Positions 24,071-32,443 of a stretch of DNA of 37,172 nt are shown one piece after another. The stretch lies in the NCBI GenBank assembly GCA_035391225.1, contig DAOPKN010000022.1, positions 1 to 37,172 of the forward strand. Direction: 5' to 3'. The notes below the pieces were generated by a model that ran no database searches, was not told where the DNA came from, and saw only the letters and a program-made list of their open reading frames with translations. The position numbers and the translations under genes are program-made. Each line of letters starts with the position of its first letter. Position 1 is the stretch's first letter. The DNA comes from DAOPKN01 sp035391225. GTDB taxonomy: Bacteria > Thermotogota > Thermotogae > MWEM01.

Positions 24071-25296
24071 CTGCACCCCATTCAAGGACAAGTAACTGGC
24101 GTTGCGTGGAATACAGCTACGATAACCTTCCCACCGAGCTCGCGCAAGGTGTCGTAGAACTGTGCCGTGGCGTTTTCGGCGAAAACGAGGCAAACATGTG
24201 CGCGGACCTCTTTGAAAAATCACCCCGCCGGCACCTGCACCGCTGCTTTATCGCGCTCACGCAGCAAAAAGGGGAAGTGGTCGGATGCGTGCACCTTCTT
24301 GACGTGCCGTTCCGCTACGGAGACATTTCGCTCCACACCGCCGAGCTGGGTATCGTGGCCACGCACCCCGCTTTTCGAAACCAGGGAATCTCCCAGGAAC
24401 TGACTCGGAATTTCCAGCAGCGGGTGCGCGAGGAGCATTTCGAGCTCGTGGAGTTGGAAGGAATCCCCCATTTCTACTTGCGCTACGGCTTTCACTACGC
24501 CATCCCCATGCGCTCCACGACAGCCACCGTGCCGGAGCTCGCGAGAGACACACAGAGCAGCCTGCAACTTCGCCCCGTGCAACCGCAAGACGTGGGATGG
24601 ATCCAACAACTGCACCACGCACAGTTCCATTCCATCGGCGGCGGGCGGTATTTCACCCCCGAAATCCTCCACGCGAAGCTATTCTCCTTCCAGGCCCCGG
24701 ACATCTCCCTGGAGGGGATTTGCACGGATAGCGCCTACCTGTTGTACCAGGTAAAGGAGGACACCCTACACGTGTTCGACATCAGCGATGGGGTCTCCTT
24801 TGCCGTATTCCAACAACTTTTGCGGGGGGTATTGGAAAAAGAAGGCACCTTCCAAAAGGTGGAAGCCCACGTTCCGGCAAAGTACCGCTTTTGCCGCTTC
24901 CTGGAAGGTTTGGGGGGGAAAACGGAGGGGAGCTATGCTTGGCAGGTTTGGATTCCCGACCTGTTCGCTTTTTTCCAGAAGATCAAACCCATGCTTCAGA
25001 CCCGCCTCCAACAATCCTGGCTGGCCAACGAAAGCTTTTCCTTCCACTGGAACACCTACCACGAGCGCATTCGCTTCGATATCCGGCAAGGAAAGATCGA
25101 GGTGGCACGACTCCCCTTCGAAGTCAGCTGGGAGTGCAACGTTCCAGGCCCCGCAGCAGCCCGCATTCTCTTCGGGGATTTTTCCACCCACGATTTGCAA
25201 CCTTTCTTCCCAGACCTCATCGTGAAAAAACACGTCGCCCAGGTTCTGGACGTGCTCTTCCCGAAAAGAACCTTTTCCTTTTTCGGAGGCTACTGA
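24067..25296 (+). CDS. GNAT N-acetyltransferase, Eis-like three-domain type
   Basis: A 409-aa protein. The N-terminal GNAT domain has ELGIVATHPAFRNQGISQEL (beta-4 and the acetyl-CoA loop, R/Q-x-x-G-I) and GIPHFYLRYGFHYAIP. A second GNAT-like half follows (about 160-290), then a C-terminal domain that resembles the sterol-carrier-like end of Eis proteins (ARILFGDFSTHDLQPFFPD). Eis-type enzymes acetylate amines such as aminoglycosides or lysine side chains; the real substrate here is unknown. GTG start at 24067 overlaps the previous stop and AGGAGG lies upstream. Last gene of the operon; its stop is two bases from the end of the convergent MFS gene. Confidence 0.8.
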   Translation: MTAPHSRTSNWRCVEYSYDNLPTELAQGVVELCRGVFGENEANMCADLFEKSPRRHLHRCFIALTQQKGEVVGCVHLLDVPFRYGDISLHTAELGIVATHPAFRNQGISQELTRNFQQRVREEHFELVELEGIPHFYLRYGFHYAIPMRSTTATVPELARDTQSSLQLRPVQPQDVGWIQQLHHAQFHSIGGGRYFTPEILHAKLFSFQAPDISLEGICTDSAYLLYQVKEDTLHVFDISDGVSFAVFQQLLRGVLEKEGTFQKVEAHVPAKYRFCRFLEGLGGKTEGSYAWQVWIPDLFAFFQKIKPMLQTRLQQSWLANESFSFHWNTYHERIRFDIRQGKIEVARLPFEVSWECNVPGPAAARILFGDFSTHDLQPFFPDLIVKKHVAQVLDVLFPKRTFSFFGGY

Positions 25297-25298
25297 AC

Positions 25299-26693
25299 TC
25301 AGAGAACGTCGCGTTCGGTTTTGCGAAGGGGGATCTGTGCCTTCTTGGCCCCGGGGACAGTGCGCATTAGAAGGTAGCGGGGAATGGGTTCGAACAGGTC
25401 CCGCGTGATGCGCCGGTTGATTCCCATGACTTTTTGGAAGAACACGGTGCGGAGCTTCACGTGACCCGTTACGGAAACCTTCCCCAGGAAGAAGAGCGAA
25501 ATCAACCGCAGAACACCGGAAATCAGGAACAAGATCTGGATACCGTACATGGATAGGGGCCCCAGCGAAAAGGTGGTGGTGGAGACGGCCTTGGCAGCAA
25601 AACCTCCCACGAGCGAACCCGCGAAGCCACAAACCCCGTTGAACGCCGCGAAAAAGCCGAAAATGATGCTCGCGGACTCCCCACCCACCAAAAGCGGAAG
25701 GGTAAACATCGCCAAGTTGATGGCCGACCAGCCCACACCCGTTGCCACAGCATCCACCCAGAGCAACGTCCCCATGGTTTCGGGCGTCATGAAGAACCAC
25801 ATGAACGCCACCATCCCCGCCGAGGTGATGCCGATGCGCAGGATGTTCTTGTGCCCCACCCGATCGGCAACGCGGCCCCAAATCCAGTAGAAAAGGATAA
25901 TCACCAGGCTTGCAACGATCGACAGGTAGCCCAGGAGCGTGAAATTCACGTTCAGGTTTTTCAACTGGTGCAGGGGGAAGAAGGGAGCGGTGAACAGGAT
26001 CGAGAAGTTCCAGAAACCACCAAAAGCGAGCAACCGGCGGTAATTCTGCGAAGACTTGAGGATGGCGAACAGGTTGCCCTGTACCAATTCCTTCACGGGA
26101 GGCTCGTACTGGCGGCTCAAGATGAACAAGCTGGCAAAACCGGCACTGATCCCGATCAAAAGAACGAAACGCACACCGGTCATGTTGGGCCAGGTATCCA
26201 GGATACGCGAGAACACGAAGGTGAACACAAGGCTGGAAAACGAATGCACGAGGTTCCGCAAGCCGAAGAAGCGCCCCATCTTTTCCTGGGGCACCAGGTC
26301 TCGGATCCAGGAGGTCCAGGCATTCCCCGCGAACGCACCCGTGATGTAGCTCGCGCTTGCCACGATCAAAAAAAGGTTCGGGGAAACCCAGCCCAGCAGC
26401 GGAAAGACGAGGAACAAGATCCACATCCCCCTGGAAACCGAAATGAAAGAAATCACGAATTTCTTGCGATGGCCCAGGCGGGAAACGATGCGGGGAACGA
26501 ACAGCTGGAACACCTGTGACAGCAGCTGTATGCCCAGGATCAACCCAAGCAAAACCTCGTCTGCCCCAAACTCCAGCGCGATCTTGGTGAACACGAAACC
26601 CTGCAGCAGAAGCGAGAACACCACCGCCCAGGTCCCTTCCAACACCGAAAGTTTCAGTGACTTGCGAACCAGTTTTTCTTCGTTGCTTTCCAC
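25299..26693 (-). CDS. MFS transporter
   Basis: A 464-aa polytopic membrane protein with about 12 helices. The inter-helix 2-3 loop reads VSRLGHRKKF (a degenerate GxxxDRxGRR motif) and the second half has WGRVADRVGHKNI. It should be a secondary transporter or exporter; no substrate signature is visible. GTG start 26693 with TAGGAGTG upstream, 13 bases after the ABC permease gene, so it is likely in the same transcript as the peptide-type importer. The basic C-terminal tail of about 60 residues is longer than usual. Confidence 0.85.
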   Translation of the reverse strand: MESNEEKLVRKSLKLSVLEGTWAVVFSLLLQGFVFTKIALEFGADEVLLGLILGIQLLSQVFQLFVPRIVSRLGHRKKFVISFISVSRGMWILFLVFPLLGWVSPNLFLIVASASYITGAFAGNAWTSWIRDLVPQEKMGRFFGLRNLVHSFSSLVFTFVFSRILDTWPNMTGVRFVLLIGISAGFASLFILSRQYEPPVKELVQGNLFAILKSSQNYRRLLAFGGFWNFSILFTAPFFPLHQLKNLNVNFTLLGYLSIVASLVIILFYWIWGRVADRVGHKNILRIGITSAGMVAFMWFFMTPETMGTLLWVDAVATGVGWSAINLAMFTLPLLVGGESASIIFGFFAAFNGVCGFAGSLVGGFAAKAVSTTTFSLGPLSMYGIQILFLISGVLRLISLFFLGKVSVTGHVKLRTVFFQKVMGINRRITRDLFEPIPRYLLMRTVPGAKKAQIPLRKTERDVL

Positions 26694-26706
26694 GGTTCAA
26701 ACACTC

Positions 26707-27549
26707 CTACTTCCCCGTTCGGGGATCCAACGTGTCGCGCAGGCCGTCCCCGATGATGTTGATGCTCAGTACGATCAATGCGATGATCCCACCCGGAAAA
26801 AGAGCGATCCAAGGTGCTGCCAACAAGAAACGCGAACCCTCGCCCACCAATCCACCCAACGTGGGAGTCGGAGGGGGAACCCCCAACCCCAGGAACCCCA
26901 GCGATGCCTCGGAGAGCAACGCGGTGGAAAAATTCGTGGTAAAGGTGACGATCAAGATCGACGAAATATTCGGCAAGATCTCCCGAAAAATCACACCGAG
27001 ATGGGATTTTCCCAGCGCCTTGGCAGAGACCACGTACAGGTTCTGCTTCACCGAAATCGTGGAACCTCGCATCGTTCGCGCGAAAATGGGGGTGTACACG
27101 ATCCCGATCGCCACCACCAGGTTGGGGACGCTCGCCCCAAAAAGCGCGATGATGAACAACGCCAGGATCAGCGCGGGGAAAGCGAACATCGCGTCCACGA
27201 CCCGCATGATCACCCCATCCACGATCTTGCCGAAGTACCCTGCAATCACTCCCAGGAAGGTACCGAGTGCCGCTGCAAGCAACACCGCGAGTACGGCGAT
27301 CATCATGCTGTTCTGCACCCCGAAAACGATACGTGACAGGATGTCTCGACCGAACTGGTCGGTGCCAAACCAGTGTGCTCCCACCGGAGAACTCATGAAA
27401 TACTCCCCGTCCATCTTCAGCGGATCGTAGGGAGCCACCAACCCCGGAAAGAGGGCCACAATGACGAAAAGCCCCAGCACGCATAAGCTGATCGCGTTTA
27501 GGGGATTGTGAAAGAATTTCTTGACCAGTTTGCGTGTTTCTCCTTTCAT
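26707..27549 (-). CDS. Oligopeptide/nickel-type ABC permease (DppC/OppC family)
   Basis: A 280-aa inner-membrane permease. It has the OppC N-terminal region (NPLNAISLCVLGLFVIVALF), APYDPLKMDGE, HWFGTDQFGRDILSR and the ATPase-docking EAA loop (VVSAKALGKSHLGVIFREIL), ending GDGLRDTLDPRTGK as in DppC. It would pair with the DppB-like protein encoded 12 bases upstream to import peptides or, in some relatives, nickel or sugars. No gene for the two ATPases (DppD/DppF) lies in the window. Confidence 0.93.
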   Translation of the reverse strand: MKGETRKLVKKFFHNPLNAISLCVLGLFVIVALFPGLVAPYDPLKMDGEYFMSSPVGAHWFGTDQFGRDILSRIVFGVQNSMMIAVLAVLLAAALGTFLGVIAGYFGKIVDGVIMRVVDAMFAFPALILALFIIALFGASVPNLVVAIGIVYTPIFARTMRGSTISVKQNLYVVSAKALGKSHLGVIFREILPNISSILIVTFTTNFSTALLSEASLGFLGLGVPPPTPTLGGLVGEGSRFLLAAPWIALFPGGIIALIVLSINIIGDGLRDTLDPRTGK

Positions 27550-27561
27550 GCCATCCCCTCC

Positions 27562-28515
27562 CTATCCCAGCTCGATCCGTGGATCGATAAGGCTGTACAG
27601 GATATCCACAAGGATGTTCAACAGCACGATCAACACCCCGATGAACGCCACCACTCCTTGGACCACCGGGTAATCCCTCTGGTTCACGGCCTGCAGAAGC
27701 AATCTCCCCATTCCGGGTAGCGCGAACATGTTCTCGATGACGATGGTTCCGCCCATAAGGTACCCCAACTGGATCCCCGCGGTTGTTACCACCGGCACCA
27801 GGGCGTTGCGCAGCGCATGCTTGAGGATCACCTTTTTTGCGGGAAGCCCCTTTGCGCGTGCAACACGAACGTATTCCTGCGAGAGCACGTCCAGCATGGA
27901 ATTGCGCGACATGCGCATGATCTGTGCCGCCACCATCATGCCAAGGGTAATCGAGGGAAACAACATCACCTGCAGGTTCACCCCCGGGTTCTTGAAAAGC
28001 GGCACGAAACCAAACAGGGTGAAATTCACGAAGGCTCCGGAAACCAGCACGATGAAGATCGCCCCAATCCAAAAGGCGGGGGCCGACAGCCCGACAAGTC
28101 CCAGTACCCGGATCACGTAGTCGGGCTTGGAATTCCGCTTCACGGCAGAAAAAATCCCCAGCGGGACCCCGAGCAACATGCTGAACACGATGGAAAAAAG
28201 GGCCAGTTCGAAGGTCACGGGAAACTTTTCCACGATCATCTTCGCCACCGGTTCTCCCGTACGTAACGAGGTTCCGAGGTTGAAGGTAAAGAAGTTTTTC
28301 AACCACAGCCCGTATTGCACCATCAGGGGCTTGTCCAGGCCAAGGCGCGAGTAGAGTTGCTGGACCTGCTCCTCGGAGAGGAAATTCTGGGTACCCAGCA
28401 TGATGTCCACCACGTCCCCGGGAACCAGGTGCAACGCGATGAAAACCAGGAAGGTCAAGATTAAGAGCGTGGGAATCGCGGACAACAGCCGCCCCAGTAT
28501 AAACGAGAGTTTCAT
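27562..28515 (-). CDS. Oligopeptide/nickel-type ABC permease (DppB/OppB family)
   Basis: A 317-aa inner-membrane permease with the DppB pattern: RLLSAIPTLLILTFLVFIAL, HLVPGDVVDIMLG, the docking loop EYVRVARAKGLPAKKVILKH, then ALRNALVPVVTTAGIQLGYL and the ending YSLIDPRIELG. Forms the transmembrane channel with the DppC-like subunit. It follows the binding-protein gene after a 61-base gap that holds a hairpin plus a T-run, which probably lowers its expression relative to the binding protein. Confidence 0.93.
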   Translation of the reverse strand: MKLSFILGRLLSAIPTLLILTFLVFIALHLVPGDVVDIMLGTQNFLSEEQVQQLYSRLGLDKPLMVQYGLWLKNFFTFNLGTSLRTGEPVAKMIVEKFPVTFELALFSIVFSMLLGVPLGIFSAVKRNSKPDYVIRVLGLVGLSAPAFWIGAIFIVLVSGAFVNFTLFGFVPLFKNPGVNLQVMLFPSITLGMMVAAQIMRMSRNSMLDVLSQEYVRVARAKGLPAKKVILKHALRNALVPVVTTAGIQLGYLMGGTIVIENMFALPGMGRLLLQAVNQRDYPVVQGVVAFIGVLIVLLNILVDILYSLIDPRIELG

Positions 28516-28527
28516 GCTTTCACCTTG

Positions 28528-28561
28528 AAAAAACCGGCATACCCCGAAAGGGGCATGCCGG
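28528..28561 (-). terminator. Hairpin/attenuator between binding-protein and permease genes
   Basis: On the minus strand CCGGCATGCCCC pairs with GGGGTATGCCGG around a TTTC loop (one mismatch), followed by TTTTTT. It lies just after the solute-binding-protein stop and before the permease start, as expected for a partial terminator or 3'-end stabiliser. Confidence 0.8.
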
Positions 28562-28576
28562 AAAAGTGGTCATTGA

Positions 28577-30073
28577 TTATTGAATCTCGGTCACGCGAAG
28601 TTCGGTCAGGCTTTCGTTGGGCATCGGTGAAAAGCCCGAAACGCGCAACGTGGAAGCGAAAAGGTTGTTGGGTGAGTACAGGAAAATGAACGGGGACTCT
28701 TCCACCAACAGGTACTGCAACTCTGCGTAGATCTCGTACTGTTTCTGCAGGTTCGTTTCCAGCCGTCCAGCTTCCAACAGCTCGTCCACACGGGCGTTGG
28801 AGAAATGGAACTTGTTGGTCGAACCTTCGCTGTGGAACGTGCGGTAGAGCTGCTTGTCGGGATCCACCGAGCCGCCGTTCATGGAAACGAACGAATCAAA
28901 GTCAATGTCCCGCCATTTCTGGATGAAGATGCCCCATTCCACCATGTCCAGGTTGGCCTGGATGCCCACCTGGGCGAGCTGCGCCTGGATCACCTGCGCC
29001 ACCTTATCGAAGTTGTAGCGCGCGGCAGCGGTGATGCTGAACGAGAAACCATCCCCGTATCCGGCCTCTTCCAGCAGTTCCTTTGCCTTTTGGGGGTTGT
29101 AAGAAAATTCGGGGAAGGCCGAAGGAGGAACTGCCCAAGCTTCCACGGTGGGGTTCATGACACCCGTCACCGCGGCTTCGCCGAAGGCAACCATCTTGAT
29201 CAGCGCTTCGCGATCGATGGCCATGCTAATCGCCCTGCGTACGCGTGGGTCGGCAAGCGCACCCGCCTGATCGTTCAGACCCAGGAGGTAGTAACTCAAG
29301 ACGGGTTGGCGGTAAATGGTGAAAGCATTGGCGGAAAGCATGTTGAGACTCACCGGTTCGGAGATCTTCGCCAGGTGTACATCTCCGTTTCGAAGCGCGG
29401 AAACACGCCCGATCTCCTCGGGGATGATCACGAAGGTGATGGAATCCAGCTTCGGAATGCCCTGCTCGTAGAAGTTGGCACACTTCTGCAGCGTGATGTG
29501 GTCGCCAGCAACGTACTCCGCGATCTGGAAGGGTCCCGTACCGTTGGTTTGCAACTGCATGTTGGCACCCGATTCCACGAATTCCTTGGACACGATGGAG
29601 CTGTTGACTCCGGCGAGGTTGTGCAGAAGGGGCGCAACCATGGGAACATTGAGCTTGAACTCCAGACGGTTGTCTCCCAGGTCACGGATCGAAGACACCT
29701 CGGTGTAGTAGGAAGCTGCGGGGGACCCCATATTCGGGTCACGGATGCGCTCGAAGGAGTACAGCACGTCCTCCATGGTCAGCGGTGAACCGTCGTGGAA
29801 GGTCACGTTCGAGCGAAGGGTAAACACAACGGTGTTGGGATCCACGATTTCGAAGGATTCGGCAAGAGCAGGAACAAGATTCATTTCCGCGTCGTACATC
29901 AGAAGTCCGTCGTACACGTTTTCCAAAATGCGGTGGGAAGCAAAAGCCGTAATCAGGTGGGGATCAAGCCCAACCGGTTCGGTTTCAATGGCAAACTTGA
30001 GGTTTCCCGCCCCGAAACCCAGGGCCAGAACCAGGACCAAAAACACCAAAAGTACACTCCATGCTCGTTTCAT
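28577..30073 (-). CDS. ABC transporter substrate-binding protein, family 5
   Basis: A 498-aa secreted binding protein (SBP_bac_5). Signal peptide at residues 1-22 (MKRAWSVLLVFLVLVLALGF), no lipobox cysteine. Family motifs: EPVGLDPHLITAFASHRILE, YDGLLMYDAEMNLVPALAES, VTFHDGSPLTMEDVLYSFER, NGTGPFQIAEYVAGDHITL and DPRVRRAISMAIDREALI. It captures oligopeptides or other small solutes for the DppBC-like permeases downstream. ATG 30073 is chosen because AGGAGG lies eight bases upstream and a signal peptide follows directly; longer readings run into the repeat region and are spurious. Confidence 0.93.
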   Translation of the reverse strand: MKRAWSVLLVFLVLVLALGFGAGNLKFAIETEPVGLDPHLITAFASHRILENVYDGLLMYDAEMNLVPALAESFEIVDPNTVVFTLRSNVTFHDGSPLTMEDVLYSFERIRDPNMGSPAASYYTEVSSIRDLGDNRLEFKLNVPMVAPLLHNLAGVNSSIVSKEFVESGANMQLQTNGTGPFQIAEYVAGDHITLQKCANFYEQGIPKLDSITFVIIPEEIGRVSALRNGDVHLAKISEPVSLNMLSANAFTIYRQPVLSYYLLGLNDQAGALADPRVRRAISMAIDREALIKMVAFGEAAVTGVMNPTVEAWAVPPSAFPEFSYNPQKAKELLEEAGYGDGFSFSITAAARYNFDKVAQVIQAQLAQVGIQANLDMVEWGIFIQKWRDIDFDSFVSMNGGSVDPDKQLYRTFHSEGSTNKFHFSNARVDELLEAGRLETNLQKQYEIYAELQYLLVEESPFIFLYSPNNLFASTLRVSGFSPMPNESLTELRVTEIQ

Positions 30074-30124
30074 CAAAGAAGCCTCCTTTTTTTTCCTTGT
30101 TCTCTTCGCAAATGACACACCGGT

Positions 30125-30130
30125 ATTATA
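30125..30130 (-). promoter_or_regulatory. -10 promoter of the peptide-type ABC importer operon
   Basis: The minus strand reads GGGCGTATAATACC, with TATAAT at 30130-30125. Expected start about 45 bases before ATG 30073. Between here and the repeats at 30247 I see only a small AAAGGG / CCCTTT hairpin (30158-30177). Confidence 0.5.
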
Positions 30131-30246
30131 CGCCCAATTTTTAGCCGATAGCAGAGGAAAGGGAATTTTTACCCTTTGGTACCCTTCCGTTAAAAAAAGG
30201 TTCTCCCCCCAAGACTCCCAGCCCCAACTGCACCGCTTTCCGCTCC

Positions 30247-30347
30247 TTGGGACCGCCGCAGCCCACTGCGGCTGTTTTCGTGCCCTTGGCGCACCCCCTG
30301 CCGCACTGGGGTGCGACGTACCCAACCCCCTCGACACAGCGAGAATT
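30247..30347. repeat. 101-bp hairpin repeat, unit 1
   Basis: Begins TTGGGACCGCCGCAG. It contains two inverted repeats: GCCGCAG-CCCA-CTGCGGC and GCACCCC ... GGGGTGC. It is followed directly by a second copy with the same period of 101 bp. A third copy starts at 37146. Confidence 0.9.
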
Positions 30348-30449
30348 TTGGGACCGCCGCAGCCCACTGCGGCTGTTTTCGTGGCCCTCGGCACACTCCT
30401 TGCCGCACTGGGGTGCGGCGTACCCATCCCCCTTGACACAGGTAGAATT
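30348..30449. repeat. 101-bp hairpin repeat, unit 2
   Basis: Tandem copy of unit 1 with scattered changes; the first 30 bases are nearly identical and the 3' half varies more. The first hairpin is kept exactly; in the second, the outer arm is partly mismatched (GCACACT against GGGGTGC). Its end holds TTGACA (30433-30438), which serves as the -35 of the next operon; unit 1 has TCGACA at this place. Confidence 0.9.
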
Positions 30450-30461
30450 ATTTGATATACT
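30433..30461 (+). promoter_or_regulatory. Consensus promoter of the GntR/ABC operon
   Basis: TTGACA (30433-30438), a 17-base spacer and TATACT (30456-30461) form a near-perfect housekeeping promoter, one of the two best -35/-10 pairs in the window. The -35 lies inside repeat unit 2. Expected start near 30468, inside the palindromic operator. Confidence 0.8.
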
Positions 30462-30481
30462 GTGTATATAGTATATATACA
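30456..30481 (+). promoter_or_regulatory. Palindromic operator for the GntR/YtrA-like repressor
   Basis: TGTGTATATA-G-TATATATACA (30461-30481) is a 9-of-10 inverted repeat overlapping the -10 box and the predicted start; TATACT-N8-AGTATA (30456-30475) is a second nested symmetry. Position and AT-rich symmetry fit autorepression by the GntR-type protein encoded next. Confidence 0.65.
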
Positions 30482-30494
30482 GGAGGGACTGCCC

Positions 30495-30869
30495 TTGCTC
30501 ATCTCGATTTCCAATGCCAACCCCGATCCGTTGTACCGCCAGGTAAGCGAACAAATCAAGGAAGCCATTGTTTCCGGGCAGCTAGCGCCGGGCACGCAAC
30601 TTCCTTCCGTACGCCAGCTGGCGATGGAATTGCAGATTTCCGTGATCACCATCAAAAGGTCCTACTCCGACCTGGAAAGCGAAGGTTTCCTATTCTCACG
30701 AGCCGGCCAGGGAACTTTCGTATCGAATATCCAACCGTCGGATGTTGCGGAGCAAAAGCGGGAAGAGATCAAGCAACGGTTACGGAAATTGCTGCAAGAG
30801 GCCAACAAGTTCGGGATTTCAAGGGAAACCCTGGTCACATTGCTCCAAGAATGCGAGGTGGAAGAATGA
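30495..30869 (+). CDS. GntR family repressor, YtrA subfamily
   Basis: A 124-aa DNA-binding protein. The winged helix-turn-helix (residues about 10-75: PLYRQVSEQIKEAIVSGQL, GTQLPSVRQLAMELQISVI, IKRSYSDLESEGFLFSRAGQ, GTFVS) is classic GntR; the short C-terminal helical region of about 45 residues is the YtrA type, which has no ligand-binding domain. YtrA proteins usually repress the ABC transporter operon they start. TTG 30495 is chosen because AGGAGGGA lies eight bases upstream; an upstream ATG at 30462 would precede the predicted transcription start. Its stop overlaps the ATPase start (ATGA). Confidence 0.9.
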   Translation: MLISISNANPDPLYRQVSEQIKEAIVSGQLAPGTQLPSVRQLAMELQISVITIKRSYSDLESEGFLFSRAGQGTFVSNIQPSDVAEQKREEIKQRLRKLLQEANKFGISRETLVTLLQECEVEE

Positions 30870-31750
30870 AAGAAGCACCCATTTTCGAATTGAAAGAAGT
30901 TTGCAAGGCGTACCCCGAATTTCACTTGAACCACGTTTCGCTTTCGCTCCCACGGGGGTACATCATGGGATTGATTGGGCCCAACGGGGCTGGAAAGTCC
31001 ACCACTCTTCAGATCCTGATGAACCTCCTTCCCCATGATTCGGGAAGCGTGCGCGTGATGCAGATGGAATACCCCCGGGACGAGCGCAGCATCAAGGACC
31101 GGGTTGGGTATGTCGGAGAGGTCCAGTACTTCTACGAGAACCAAAGTGTGCGCTGGATGGGGCAATTCGCCTCAGGATTCTTCTCCGAATGGGATGCCCC
31201 ACTGTTTTCGCGCTACCTGGAACGTTTTGACATCAGCCCCACGAAGAAAGCCCGCCAGCTCTCCAAGGGAACCCGGGTGAAATTGTCACTGGCCATTGCA
31301 CTTTCGCACCACCCCGAGCTGCTGGTGCTCGACGAACCCATGTCCGGGCTGGACCCCGTGGTGCGCCGTGACTTGCTGGGGGTTTTCCTGGACACCATCC
31401 AGGATGAAAAGAAATCCGTGCTGTTCTCCACGCATATCACCTCCGACGTGGAACGCATCGCGGATTTTGTTGCCTTCCTGGTGGAAGGAAAAATCGTGAT
31501 TTCCGCACAGAAAGACAGCCTGCTGGCAAACTACAAGCGAGTTCACTTCGCCGATGGCGCGATCCCTGATCCACTCGTGGCCCAGCTCAAAGGGCTTCGC
31601 CAAAGCCTTTTCGGAAACGCAGGCATCACCACGTGCTTTGAAACCCTTCGACCCGAGTTGGAAGCCTTGATGGCAAACGGCAAGGTGAAGGTGGAAAACC
31701 TCAACCTGGATGACATCCTTGTGGGTTTGGTGAAGGGGTGGTCTGCATGA
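30866..31750 (+). CDS. ABC transporter ATP-binding protein (YtrB-like)
   Basis: A 294-aa ATPase with Walker A GPNGAGKST (residues 38-46), a Q-loop near GEVQYFYEN, the signature LSKGT (a variant of LSGGQ), Walker B LLVLDEPMSGLDP and the switch histidine in STHITSD. The C-terminal 70 residues are an extra domain seen in this exporter class. It energises the two membrane proteins that follow. Relatives in GntR/ABC operons respond to cell-wall antibiotics or bacitracin-like stress in Firmicutes; the true substrate here is unknown. Coupled to both neighbours by ATGA overlaps. Confidence 0.92.
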   Translation: MKEAPIFELKEVCKAYPEFHLNHVSLSLPRGYIMGLIGPNGAGKSTTLQILMNLLPHDSGSVRVMQMEYPRDERSIKDRVGYVGEVQYFYENQSVRWMGQFASGFFSEWDAPLFSRYLERFDISPTKKARQLSKGTRVKLSLAIALSHHPELLVLDEPMSGLDPVVRRDLLGVFLDTIQDEKKSVLFSTHITSDVERIADFVAFLVEGKIVISAQKDSLLANYKRVHFADGAIPDPLVAQLKGLRQSLFGNAGITTCFETLRPELEALMANGKVKVENLNLDDILVGLVKGWSA

Positions 31751-32418
31751 AGCGTTTGGTTGCACAGGAAATCCGCACCTGCAGGGTTCTGTGGGCTTTG
31801 TTGGTGCTTTTTTTCCCCGTTTCCCTCGTGGTGCGGAGCTGGTTGGGGAGCGACCACGTGGCCTCGGTTCTACTGGAATTTTCCCTTTCGCTGGGGGTGG
31901 CCTTTTCCACGCTGGGGAGTTTCTTCCTGTTGGAGAGCCAGAGCGAAGTCCAACACCTGTACCGTTTCTGGATGTACCACCCTCTTTCGTTGAAAGAAGC
32001 CATCCGCTTTCGCTACTGGATGGTTTTCCTCCCCGGGGTTGCGTGGATCGGAGTACATCTCTTGTACGGAACGCTTTTGGGAAAGAACCCAAGCGACCTT
32101 GGGTTTCAGCTGCGGCTAGACCTGTTTATCTGGTGTCTTTCGTTGGTTCTCCTACCCCCTTCTTTCCTGCTGATTTACCGGATCGGGTTTTCGGCATATT
32201 CCCGGTACTTCCTGGTCTTCATGGGTGTGCTTGGGATTCTGCTCCAAGTTTCGATGCTTCTGCTTTTCCGCTCGAGAACGGGAGATTTCTTGCGCTCTTG
32301 GGAATCCTTCTTGCGGGGAAATTCCTTGTTGTGGATGACACCCGTCGCGGTTTCTTTCTACTGGCTGAGCTTGCGTTTTTCGCTGGCGATCAAGAAAAAA
32401 TGGCTGATGGTACATTAG
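31747..32418 (+). CDS. ABC exporter membrane subunit 1
   Basis: A 223-aa membrane protein with about six hydrophobic helices and a basic N-terminus (MKRLVAQEIRTCR). Not assignable to a named family from motifs, but its place between the ATPase and a second membrane gene, and the ATGA overlap with the ATPase, make it a permease subunit. The short KEAIRFRYW loop after helix 3 resembles the coupling loop of ABC-2 type permeases. Confidence 0.7.
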   Translation: MKRLVAQEIRTCRVLWALLVLFFPVSLVVRSWLGSDHVASVLLEFSLSLGVAFSTLGSFFLLESQSEVQHLYRFWMYHPLSLKEAIRFRYWMVFLPGVAWIGVHLLYGTLLGKNPSDLGFQLRLDLFIWCLSLVLLPPSFLLIYRIGFSAYSRYFLVFMGVLGILLQVSMLLLFRSRTGDFLRSWESFLRGNSLLWMTPVAVSFYWLSLRFSLAIKKKWLMVH

Positions 32419-32443
32419 CTGGCTGGAAAAAGGAGGAACAAGT

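Noticed and set aside
24766..28306. Long frames of 644 and 550 codons on the minus strand
   Set aside because: They run out of frame through the GNAT, MFS and Dpp-type permease genes. The composition is Arg/His/Gly-rich without domain motifs.
30247..30449. Possible CRISPR array
   Set aside because: Only two units, the whole 101 bp is repeated with no unique spacers, and each unit has two hairpins. No cas genes are near.
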